Shown: piece by piece, positions 1 through 5,696 of the stretch
Layout of the letters: each line of letters starts with the position of its first letter
How positions within the stretch are numbered: the stretch's first letter is position 1
From: DATGKR01 sp035294565
GTDB taxonomy: Bacteria; Actinomycetota; Acidimicrobiia; Acidimicrobiales; Palsa-688
Reading direction: 5' to 3'
Length of the DNA: 5,696 nt
NCBI GenBank assembly: GCA_035294565.1
Contig: DATGKR010000108.1
Span: 1-5,696, forward strand
Made by a program: the position numbers and the translations under genes
The notes under the pieces: generated by a model
Databases searched by the model: none
Seen by the model: only the letters and a program-made list of their open reading frames with translations
Told to the model about the DNA's origin: nothing

Positions 1-162
1 CGCAACGTCTCACCGTTCCAGGTGGAACCGGGGAAGTTCACCTACCGCCTGGTGAGGGGCGAGTTGCAGTACGAGTCCTACGGGACTATCGAGGCGCACT
101 GCCGGCTGCTTCCCGACGGCCCGGTGACCGCCGTACCCCTCACGCTGCTGCCCCCGGTCTGA
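1..162 (+). CDS. C-terminal fragment of an unidentified protein
   Basis: Frame 1 is open from the left edge to a TGA at 160-162 and gives 53 residues, beginning RNVSPFQVEPGK and ending LTLLPPV. The gene begins outside the window. The frame has the strong G/C third-position bias of the downstream genes, runs in the same direction, and stops 41 bases before transketolase, all of which supports a real gene end. The visible part has alternating hydrophobic and polar residues (for example FTYRLVRGELQYESYGTIEAHCRLL), suggesting beta strands, and lacks an obvious membrane segment or a catalytic motif I can name. In many actinobacteria a heme-biosynthesis gene (ctaB) precedes tkt, but this tail does not look like a polytopic membrane protein, so I do not assign that. 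Function unknown. The candidate promoter after it suggests it is not part of the pentose phosphate operon proper. Confidence 0.6.
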   Translation, partial: RNVSPFQVEPGKFTYRLVRGELQYESYGTIEAHCRLLPDGPVTAVPLTLLPPV

Positions 163-167
163 CAGCG

Positions 168-188
168 GCGCCGGACCCTCCCCGGCGT
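168..188 (+). other. GC-rich inverted repeat between upstream gene and tkt
   Basis: GCGCCGG (168-174) can pair with CCGGCGT (182-188) around a 7-base loop, giving six G-C pairs and one G-T pair. It lies six bases after the stop of the upstream gene and just before the candidate -10 hexamer. It could be a terminator for the upstream gene, but there is no T tract after it, and a stem of this size is easily found by chance at this base composition. It may be without function. Confidence 0.22.
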
Positions 189-191
189 GGG

Positions 192-203
192 TAGGGTGGC
201 CCC
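192..203 (+). promoter_or_regulatory. Candidate leaderless promoter (-10 hexamer) of the tkt operon
   Basis: TAGGGT at 192-197 fits the actinobacterial TANNNT -10 consensus and is separated by exactly six bases (GGCCCC) from the ATG at 204. In Actinomycetota this spacing is typical of transcripts that begin on the first base of the start codon. No good Shine-Dalgarno is present before this ATG, although AGGGTGG (193-199) could be argued as a weak one. All three downstream genes do have clear purine-rich sites. No recognisable -35 box is seen around 169-174. If correct, this promoter would drive tkt, tal, zwf and opcA together. Confidence 0.55.
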
Positions 204-2219
204 ATGAGGGACGAGAACCTCGAGAAGCTGGGTATCAACGTCATTCGCGGCCTGGCCATGGACGCCCCGCAGAGGGCCGACTCGGGCCACCCGGGCACGG
301 CGATGGCCCTGGCGCCGCTGGCGCACGTGCTGTGGACGCGGGTGATGACCTACGACTCCGAGCACCCGTCGTGGCCCGACCGCGACCGTTTCGTCCTCTC
401 CTGCGGACATGCCTGCATCCTGTTGTACTCGATGCTCTATCTCACCGGTTTCGGGCTGGAACTGGAGGACCTCGAACGTTTCCGCAAGTTGCACAGCCGC
501 ACCCCCGGCCATCCAGAGGTGCACAGCTCCCCGGGCATAGAAGTGACCACCGGCCCGCTCGGCCAGGGTGTCGCCAACGGCGTCGGCATGGGCATAGCCG
601 AGCGGGTGCTCCGCTCCCGCTTCGGGTCCGACCTCGTAGACCACCACACCTTCGTCATCTGCAGCGACGGGGACCTGATGGAGGGGATCAGCCACGAGGC
701 GGCCTCCCTCGCCGGGCACCTCGGCCTCGGAAGGCTCGTCTACATCTACGACGACAACCACATCACCATCGACGGGCCGACCGAACTGGCCCTCAACGAC
801 GACCCGGCGATGCGCTTCGAGGCCTACGGCTGGCACGTCGAGCGCCTCGGCGAGATCGCCAACGACACCGACGCCCTCGAGGCGGCGCTGCGCCGGGCGA
901 TGGCCGAGGAAGAGCGGCCCAGCCTCTTGGTCCTGCGCAGCCACATCGCCTGGCCGGCGCCGCACATGACCGACAACCCCAAGGCTCACGGCTCCCCCCT
1001 CGGCGCCGACGAGGTGCGGGCCACCAAGGAGATCCTCGGGCTGCCGCCCGACAAGGATTTCTGGGTGCCCCCCGAGGTGCTCGACATGTACCGCCAGGCG
1101 GGTCGGCGCGGCGGGGAGGAGAGACGCAAGTGGGAGGAGCGCCTCGCCTCTTGGACCGGCGAGCGCGCCGACTGGGACGCCGCGTGGGCGGCGACGGGCA
1201 AGCGGGGCTGGCAGTCGAAGCTTCCGTCGTGGAAGGCGGGCGAGCAGGTGGCGACCCGCAAGTCGGCGAACACCGCGCTGAACGCCGCCTTCCCCGACTT
1301 CCCCGGCCTCGTCGCGGGCGGGGCCGACCTGACCGGCAACACCGGGACCAAGCTCGACGGGGAGCCCCTCCAGGGCAGAGACCATCCCGGTGGGCGCGCA
1401 GTCGCCTACGGGGTGCGCGAGCACGCCATGGGCGGGGTGATGAACGGCATGGCGCTGCACGGGGGGGTCCTGCCGGTGGGAGGCACCTTCTTCGTGTTCA
1501 GCGACTACATGCGCGGGTCGGTCCGCCTCGCCGCCCTGTCGGGGGCGAAGGTCGTCTACTTCTGGAGCCACGACTCGATCGGCCTCGGCGAGGACGGCCC
1601 CACCCATCAGCCGGTGGAGCATCTCGCCGCCGTGCGGGCGATGCCCGGGCTCCGGGTGATCCGACCGGCCGATGCCAACGAGTCCGCCCACGCCCTGCGA
1701 GTGGCGTTCGAGCGCAACGGGCCGACGGCCCTCGTGCTGTCCCGTCAGGAGCTCCCGGTCCTGGCCTCCACCGCCGAGTTGGGCGCCAACCTCGAGCGGG
1801 GCGCCTACGTGCTCGTTCCCGGCGCCGACGACCCCGACGTGGTCCTCGTTGCCAGCGGCTCGGAGGTGTGGGTCTGCGTCGAAGCCGCCCGGCTCCTCGC
1901 CGAGCAGGGCCTCGAGGCGAGGGTCGTGTCCATGCCCAGCTGGGAGCTCTTCGACGAGCAGGACGACGACTACCAGGACGAGGTGCTCGGCTCGGGAGCC
2001 CCGGTGCTTTCCGTCGAGGCCGCCTCGTCGTTCGGCTGGTCCCGCTTTGCGGACGACTCGGTCTCGTTGGACACCTTCGGGGCTTCGGGGCCCGGAGGGG
2101 AGGTGCTCGCAGCGTTCGGCTTCACCCCTGACCACGTCGCGGCTCGCGCCGCGGCTTTGGTGGAGAGCATCGGCTGGGAGGACTTCGACGAAGACGAGGA
2201 GGAGGAGGAGGACGAATGA
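204..2219 (+). CDS. tkt: Transketolase
   Basis: This is a 671-residue thiamine-diphosphate enzyme, close to the usual 660-690. It moves two-carbon units between ketose and aldose phosphates (xylulose-5-P with ribose-5-P or erythrose-4-P) in the cytoplasmic non-oxidative pentose phosphate pathway. The N-terminal pyrophosphate-binding domain (about 1-320) shows SGHPG (27-31, His29), GHA (His69), GPLGQG (117-122) and the metal/cofactor motif SDGD at 154-157 with Asn185 in DDNHITIDG. His262 lies in AHGSPLG. The pyrimidine-binding domain (about 345-520) has the activating Glu406 in GVREHAMGG, then HDSIGLGEDGPTHQP (456-470; His456, Asp464, His468) and Arg514 in SRQELP. A C-terminal domain follows (about 530-655). 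The ATG at 204 is chosen because RGLAMDAPQRADSGHPG then falls at the normal family position and a leaderless-type -10 precedes it. Oddities: Gly373 stands where many transketolases have Ser in GSADL; Cys67 and Cys71 flank His69; and the end (659-671) is an acidic tail not typical of the family. It overlaps tal by four bases. Identity is very secure. Confidence 0.97.
   Translation: MRDENLEKLGINVIRGLAMDAPQRADSGHPGTAMALAPLAHVLWTRVMTYDSEHPSWPDRDRFVLSCGHACILLYSMLYLTGFGLELEDLERFRKLHSRTPGHPEVHSSPGIEVTTGPLGQGVANGVGMGIAERVLRSRFGSDLVDHHTFVICSDGDLMEGISHEAASLAGHLGLGRLVYIYDDNHITIDGPTELALNDDPAMRFEAYGWHVERLGEIANDTDALEAALRRAMAEEERPSLLVLRSHIAWPAPHMTDNPKAHGSPLGADEVRATKEILGLPPDKDFWVPPEVLDMYRQAGRRGGEERRKWEERLASWTGERADWDAAWAATGKRGWQSKLPSWKAGEQVATRKSANTALNAAFPDFPGLVAGGADLTGNTGTKLDGEPLQGRDHPGGRAVAYGVREHAMGGVMNGMALHGGVLPVGGTFFVFSDYMRGSVRLAALSGAKVVYFWSHDSIGLGEDGPTHQPVEHLAAVRAMPGLRVIRPADANESAHALRVAFERNGPTALVLSRQELPVLASTAELGANLERGAYVLVPGADDPDVVLVASGSEVWVCVEAARLLAEQGLEARVVSMPSWELFDEQDDDYQDEVLGSGAPVLSVEAASSFGWSRFADDSVSLDTFGASGPGGEVLAAFGFTPDHVAARAAALVESIGWEDFDEDEEEEEDE
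2196..2213 (+). promoter_or_regulatory. Repeated GAG tract: Shine-Dalgarno for tal inside the tkt tail
   Basis: Five GAG codons in a row followed by GAC place several overlapping AGGAGG hexamers directly before the tal ATG at 2216. The copy at 2203-2208 leaves seven bases and the copy at 2206-2211 leaves four, so at least one has near-ideal spacing. The same bases encode the poly-glutamate end of transketolase. Together with the ATGA overlap at 2216-2219, this fixes the tal start and suggests efficient reinitiation or coupled translation. Confidence 0.8.
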
Positions 2220-3316
2220 CCAGGCTTCACGACCTCTACGACCAGCAGGGCCAGAGCCCGTGGGTGGACAACCTGACCCGGCCCTCCATCCAGGGCGGTG
2301 GGCTGAAGCGGCTGGTGGACCAGGGGATACGGGGTGTCACCTCCAACCCGACCATCTTCGAGAAGGCGATGACCGGTTCGGACGCCTACGACGAGCAGTT
2401 CAAGGAGGTGATCTCGAGGGACTCGGTGGAAACCGCTTTCTGGGACATGGCCGTCGACGACGTCGCCCACGCCTGCGGGGTCCTCAGACCCCTCTACGAC
2501 GCCTCCGGAGGCGGGGACGGGTTCGTGTCACTGGAGGTGTCCCCTGCCCTCGCCTACCAGACCGAGGCGACGGTGAACGCCGCCCGGGAGCTTCATGAGC
2601 GCATAGGGCTGCCGAACCTCATGGTGAAGATCCCGGCCACCGCGGAGGGCGTCCCGGCGATCGAGAAGATGATCTCCGAGGGGCGCAACATCAACGTCAC
2701 CCTCATCTTCAGCCTGCCCCGGTACCGGCAGGTGATCGACGCCTACCTGGCCGGTCTCGAGGCGTTCGCCTCCTCGGGGGGCGACCTGCGCAGGGTCCAC
2801 AGCGTCGCCTCGTTCTTCGTCAGCCGGGTCGACACCGAGGTGGACCGGCGCCTGGAGCAGGCCGGCGCCGACCCGTCCCTGGCCGGAAAGGCGGCTGTCG
2901 CCCAGGCGAGGCTGGCCTACGAGCTGTTCACGCAGAGCTTTTCCGGCCCCCGCTGGGAGGCGCTCGCCGCCGAGGGGGCCCACCGGCAGAGGCCCCTGTG
3001 GGCGTCTACGTCGACCAAGAACCCCCGCTACCCGGACCTCCTCTACGTGGACAGCCTGATCGGGCCGCACACGGTCAACACGATGCCCGACGCGACGATC
3101 GACGCCTTCTTGGACCACGGGACCGTGGCGCGAACCGTCGACAGCGAGATCGAAGCGGCCCGCGCCGTGATCGAACGGGTCGGCGCGGCCGGCGTGGACA
3201 TGGCGGATGTTTCGCGGGTGCTGGAAGAGGAGGGGGTGGCCTCGTTCTCCAAGAGCTACGACCAGCTGCTCCAGTCCCTGTCGGACAAGGCGAACGCCCT
3301 GTCGGGAGGGTCATGA
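2216..3316 (+). CDS. tal: Transaldolase (type 2, actinobacterial/cyanobacterial-like)
   Basis: This 366-residue cytoplasmic enzyme transfers the dihydroxyacetone unit between sedoheptulose-7-P and glyceraldehyde-3-P to give erythrose-4-P and fructose-6-P, and partners transketolase. It is an alpha/beta-barrel aldolase using a lysine Schiff base. The order of motifs is diagnostic: WVDNLTR (Asp18), the signature GVTSNPTIF (40-48, Asn44), SLEVSP (Glu107), LMVKIPAT with the Schiff-base Lys138, NINVTLIFS (Thr162), SVASFFVSRVD (Ser199) and WASTSTKNPRYPDLLYVD (262-279) with the nearby TVNTMP. Its length is that of the longer actinobacterial form and clearly above the roughly 315 residues of E. coli TalB. 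The start at 2216 is supported by the GAG-rich ribosome binding site and the ATGA overlap with tkt. It ends in an ATGA overlap with zwf. No substitution was seen at the expected catalytic positions. In many actinobacteria pgi lies between tal and zwf; it is absent here. Confidence 0.96.
   Translation: MTRLHDLYDQQGQSPWVDNLTRPSIQGGGLKRLVDQGIRGVTSNPTIFEKAMTGSDAYDEQFKEVISRDSVETAFWDMAVDDVAHACGVLRPLYDASGGGDGFVSLEVSPALAYQTEATVNAARELHERIGLPNLMVKIPATAEGVPAIEKMISEGRNINVTLIFSLPRYRQVIDAYLAGLEAFASSGGDLRRVHSVASFFVSRVDTEVDRRLEQAGADPSLAGKAAVAQARLAYELFTQSFSGPRWEALAAEGAHRQRPLWASTSTKNPRYPDLLYVDSLIGPHTVNTMPDATIDAFLDHGTVARTVDSEIEAARAVIERVGAAGVDMADVSRVLEEEGVASFSKSYDQLLQSLSDKANALSGGS
3304..3310 (+). promoter_or_regulatory. 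Shine-Dalgarno for zwf
   Basis: GGGAGGG lies just before the ATG at 3313, inside the last codons of tal. The spacing is short (about 2-4 bases), but the ATGA overlap at 3313-3316 suggests that ribosomes finishing tal restart here. It supports 3313 as the start and argues against the longer open frame that extends upstream into tal. Confidence 0.65.
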
Positions 3317-4854
3317 GCCCCTCGGCGCCCGACGAAAGGGGGGACCTGCCGCCGAACACGCTCGCCGAGGGCATCGAAGCGGCCCGCAAAGCCCCGCCGG
3401 GGGTGCTGGTCGTCGCCGGCGCCTCCGGGGACCTGACCGCCCGCAAGCTGCTGCCCGCCCTCGGCCAGCTCGCCCGGCGGAGGCTCTTGCCCCACGCCTT
3501 CGCCGTGGTCGGCGTCGCCCGAACGGAGATGTCCGACGACGACTTCCGTCGGGCCATGAGCGACGCTGTCCCCGGGGACGTGCAGGGATGGTCGGAGGTG
3601 GTCAAGCACAGCCGCTACGTCGCGGGCGACTATTCCCATCCCGACACCTTCGACGCGCTCGGCAGGGTCCTCTCCGAGGTCGAAACGGACATCGGCTCGG
3701 ACGGCAACCGGACGTTCTACCTGGCGACGGTGCCCGCCGTCTTCCTCGAGTTCGCCGACGGCCTCGGGCGGTCCGGGCTCAACCGGCCTCCCCGCGAGGG
3801 GGCCGCCGTGCGCCTGGTCATCGAGAAGCCCTTCGGGCGCGACCTGCGCAGCGCCCGGGAGCTCGACGAGGGGTTGCACCGCAACTTCGCCGAGGAGCAG
3901 ATCTACCGGATCGACCACTACATGGGGAAGGAGACGGTCCAGAACGTCCTGGCGTTGCGTTTCGCCAACGCCATCTTCGAGCCGCTTTGGAACCGCCGCT
4001 ACGTCGACCACGTGCAGATCACGGTTGCGGAGGCGCTCGGCGTCGAGAAGCGGGGGGCGTTCTACGAGACCGCCGGAGCGCTTCGCGACATAGTCCAGAA
4101 CCACGTGATGCAGGTGCTCTCCCTGACCCTCATGGAACCCCCCGGCTGGATCGACGCGCAGGGCATCCGCGACGAGAAGGTGAAGGCGTTGCGGTCCGTG
4201 GTGGTCCCCACTCCCGAGAAGGTGCGTCTTCAGTCGGTTCGGGCGCAGTACGACAGCGGGTGGAGCGAGGGCGTCGCCGTGCCTGCCTACCGGCAGGAGC
4301 CCGACGTCGACCCCCGCAGCGAGACGGAGACCTACGTGGCCCTCAAGCTCGAGGTGGACAACTGGCGCTGGGCGGGCGTGCCGTTCTACGTGCGGACCGG
4401 CAAGCGGCTCCCCGAGCGGGTCACCGAGGTGGCGCTCCAGTTCAAGGACGTCCCCCACCTGGCGTTCAGCCGTTCCGAGGCGAAGGATCTCAAGCCGAAC
4501 GTGCTGGTCCTGCGCATACAACCCGACGAGGGGGTGGCGCTGCGCTTCGCCGCGAAGGTGCCCGGCCAGGCGTTCAACGTGCGCGACGTGGTGATGAAGA
4601 TGACCTACGGCTCGGCTTTCCTGGAGGACCCCCCAGAGGCCTACGAGCGCCTCCTGCTCGACGCGATGATCGGGGACCCCACCCTGTTCATCCGCACCGA
4701 CGAGGTGGACCAGGCGTGGACGATCGTCGACCCGATCCTCGACGCCTGGCAGAGCGGAGCGGTCCCCCTCGCCGGCTACCCCGCCGGTTCGTGGGGGCCC
4801 CGCCAGGCGGAAGAGCTGATCGAGCGGGATGGGCGCCACTGGAGGATCCCCTAG
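3313..4854 (+). CDS. zwf: Glucose-6-phosphate 1-dehydrogenase
   Basis: This 513-residue protein has the normal size for the family and catalyses the first, NADPH-forming step of the oxidative pentose phosphate pathway. The Rossmann domain opens with the coenzyme loop GASGDLTARKL (36-46). EKPFG (171-175, Lys172) and the active-site signature RIDHYMGKETVQN (199-211; Asp201, His202, Tyr203, Lys206) follow. The catalytic-base histidine is His264 in DIVQNHVMQ, equivalent to His240 of the Leuconostoc enzyme. The C-terminal beta+alpha domain carries FEPLWNRRYVDHVQIT (222-237) and the substrate/coenzyme loop PFYVRTGKRLP (357-367). The ATG at 3313 is chosen because it gives about 30 residues before the Rossmann strand, as in homologues, and overlaps the tal stop. 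The same frame is open back to 2998, but that stretch is only a shadow of tal. I find no cysteine codon anywhere in the protein, so it cannot be controlled by a thiol switch of its own. NADP preference is assumed from the family; NAD use is not excluded. OpcA follows after one base. Confidence 0.97.
   Translation: MSPSAPDERGDLPPNTLAEGIEAARKAPPGVLVVAGASGDLTARKLLPALGQLARRRLLPHAFAVVGVARTEMSDDDFRRAMSDAVPGDVQGWSEVVKHSRYVAGDYSHPDTFDALGRVLSEVETDIGSDGNRTFYLATVPAVFLEFADGLGRSGLNRPPREGAAVRLVIEKPFGRDLRSARELDEGLHRNFAEEQIYRIDHYMGKETVQNVLALRFANAIFEPLWNRRYVDHVQITVAEALGVEKRGAFYETAGALRDIVQNHVMQVLSLTLMEPPGWIDAQGIRDEKVKALRSVVVPTPEKVRLQSVRAQYDSGWSEGVAVPAYRQEPDVDPRSETETYVALKLEVDNWRWAGVPFYVRTGKRLPERVTEVALQFKDVPHLAFSRSEAKDLKPNVLVLRIQPDEGVALRFAAKVPGQAFNVRDVVMKMTYGSAFLEDPPEAYERLLLDAMIGDPTLFIRTDEVDQAWTIVDPILDAWQSGAVPLAGYPAGSWGPRQAEELIERDGRHWRIP
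4841..4846 (+). promoter_or_regulatory. Shine-Dalgarno for opcA
   Basis: GGAGGA, within the last codons of zwf, lies nine bases before the GTG at 4856. The later in-frame GTG codons at 4871 and 4898 have no comparable site at proper distance, so this motif favours 4856 as the start. Confidence 0.6.
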
Positions 4855-4855
4855 C

Positions 4856-5696
4856 GTGGGCACGCCGGCGGTGCTCGACCGCTGGTCGGGCGAGGGGGTG
4901 AGGCTGTCGGAGGTGGTGACCGCTGTGGCGTCGCTCCACGACCGGTCACGGGAACCCCACGCGCGGACCACCACGGCGGTGATGACCCTCGTGGCTGTCG
5001 CCGCCGAGGAGGATCATGCGCGCCGTGCGGCCGAGGCGATGCGGACCCTCGCCGGGCATCACCCTGCGCGCATAGTCCTCGTCCGGCCGTACCCCGACGA
5101 GGCCGCCTACCTGAGCGCCGAGGCGACGCTGTACGGCAGCGGCGGCGACGAGTTCATCGAGGTCGTCTTCGACGTGCGCGGCCAGGCCGCGCGCCACCTC
5201 GACTCGCTCGTAGAGGCGTTCACCCTGCCGGATCTTCCGGTCGCCGTGTGGTACGTGAGCTCCCTCCCCGACCCCGGCGACCCCCTGCTCGGCGTGGCGA
5301 CGGTCGTCGTCCTCGACAGCCGCGACGCGCCGGACGTCTCGCAGTTGCGCGGGGTCCTGGCCCTTGCCAGGCGGAGCACGGTCGTGGACCTCTGCTGGAA
5401 GCGCCTCGCCCCGTGCCGGGAGCTCGTGGCAGGACTGTTCGACCCGCCGCACTGCCGGGTTTGGCTGCCACGCGTCGAACGGGCGGAGGTGGCCGGCAAG
5501 AGCGGCCCTCGCCGCCTCCTCGCCGGCTGGCTGGTCGCCCAGACGTCCCTCTCCCCGAAGAACGTCACCACCCGCGACGCCCGCCACGTGTCGCTCGGCC
5601 TTCGCGCCCGGGGGCCAGGCGGGGAGGCTTCGTTCTCCCTGGAGCGGCCGGAGGGTCAGCGCCTTTTCGCGGCCGAGGCCATGGTGCCGGGCGGGG
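4856..5696 (+). CDS. opcA: Glucose-6-phosphate dehydrogenase assembly protein OpcA (3' end outside window)
   Basis: The frame is open from the GTG at 4856 to the right edge, showing 280 residues; the family is usually about 300-350 long, so only a short C-terminal part should be missing. OpcA binds glucose-6-phosphate dehydrogenase and promotes its assembly or activity, as known from cyanobacteria and Corynebacterium, and is normally encoded next to zwf. Recognisable stretches are ARTTTAVMTLVAVA (36-50), the loop following ARIVLVRPYP (71-80), EFIEVVFDVRGQAARHLDSL (99-118), LPDLPVAVWY (124-133), and DLCWKRLAPCRELVAGLFD (178-196), which matches the family's D-L-x-W-x-R-L-x-P-x-R-E-L pattern. 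SGPRRLLAGWL (216-226) belongs to the C-terminal part. Family members commonly have Ser and Trp where this protein has Cys180 and Cys187; Cys200 follows closely. The start is the least certain part: GTG at 4871 or 4898 is possible, but 4856 has the best ribosome binding site and sits one base after the zwf stop. The call rests on remembered family motifs plus position. Confidence 0.9.
   Translation, partial: MGTPAVLDRWSGEGVRLSEVVTAVASLHDRSREPHARTTTAVMTLVAVAAEEDHARRAAEAMRTLAGHHPARIVLVRPYPDEAAYLSAEATLYGSGGDEFIEVVFDVRGQAARHLDSLVEAFTLPDLPVAVWYVSSLPDPGDPLLGVATVVVLDSRDAPDVSQLRGVLALARRSTVVDLCWKRLAPCRELVAGLFDPPHCRVWLPRVERAEVAGKSGPRRLLAGWLVAQTSLSPKNVTTRDARHVSLGLRARGPGGEASFSLERPEGQRLFAAEAMVPGG

Noticed and set aside
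332..2131. A 599-codon + strand frame inside tkt, and the 309-codon one at 1672-2598.
   Set aside because: Both are Arg/Pro/Gly-rich out-of-frame readings of tkt and tal, without start signals or domain motifs.
78..2135. A 685-codon open frame on the minus strand covering nearly all of tkt.
   Set aside because: Its translation is rich in Gly, Arg, Val, His and Pro with no recognisable domain, as expected from the antisense frame of a high-GC gene with strong third-position bias. The + strand gene is an unambiguous transketolase.
2998..3312. A 105-residue upstream extension of the zwf frame within tal.
   Set aside because: The extension is an out-of-frame reading of conserved tal sequence. 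The ATG at 3313 has a ribosome binding site, an ATGA overlap, and gives the normal Zwf length.
4852..4857. TAGCGT at the zwf-opcA junction as a second -10 hexamer for a leaderless opcA.
   Set aside because: It overlaps the GTG at 4856 and is 13 bases from the next GTG at 4871, so neither spacing fits, and a good Shine-Dalgarno is present at 4841-4846.
3256..4974. A 572-codon open frame on the minus strand covering zwf.
   Set aside because: It is an antisense shadow with the same low-complexity composition and no family motifs. Zwf on the + strand explains the sequence.
4946..5587. Minus-strand open frames of 213, 154 and 83 codons over the opcA region.
   Set aside because: The + strand frame is open through the right edge and carries OpcA motifs; the minus frames are compositional shadows.
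1..5696. Searched for CRISPR arrays, tRNA/rRNA genes, insertion-sequence ends, toxin-antitoxin pairs and riboswitch-like leaders.
   Set aside because: No spaced direct repeats, RNA-gene signatures, transposase motifs or long non-coding stretch is present. The only non-coding gaps are 163-203 and the single base at 4855.

Overview
The window is a compact carbohydrate-metabolism operon from a high-GC bacterium (roughly 70% G+C by eye), with everything on the + strand. The order transketolase, type-2 transaldolase, glucose-6-phosphate dehydrogenase, OpcA, together with a candidate leaderless start and a GTG start, points to the Actinomycetota. The sequences do not look like those of well-known Streptomyces, Mycobacterium or Corynebacterium. 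A deep or less-studied lineage such as an Acidimicrobiia-like group is plausible, but that placement is inference.

Layout: positions 1-162 hold the last 53 codons of an unidentified upstream gene. A 41-bp gap (163-203) holds a short GC-rich inverted repeat and a TAGGGT -10-like hexamer six bases before the first ATG of the operon. Then come tkt (204-2219), tal (2216-3316), zwf (3313-4854) and opcA (4856 to beyond the right edge). tkt/tal and tal/zwf each share a 4-base ATGA overlap, and zwf and opcA are separated by one base, so the four genes are almost certainly co-transcribed and probably translationally coupled.

How the genes work together: Zwf oxidises glucose-6-phosphate to 6-phosphogluconolactone, yielding NADPH, and OpcA assembles or activates Zwf. 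Transketolase and transaldolase run the reversible sugar-phosphate exchanges of the non-oxidative branch. The window thus holds the entry step and the rearrangement core of the pentose phosphate pathway. 6-phosphogluconolactonase, 6-phosphogluconate dehydrogenase, and the ribose-5-phosphate isomerase and epimerase are not here. A lactonase gene (pgl/devB) would be the expected next gene.

I saw no RNA genes, mobile elements, CRISPR arrays or long repeats, and no sign of a new system; the core content is ordinary. The points worth a second look are small-scale: the leaderless-type promoter, an acidic transketolase tail whose codons also form the ribosome binding site of tal, a Zwf without any cysteine next to an OpcA with a cluster of three, and a few transketolase substitutions around substrate-binding positions.
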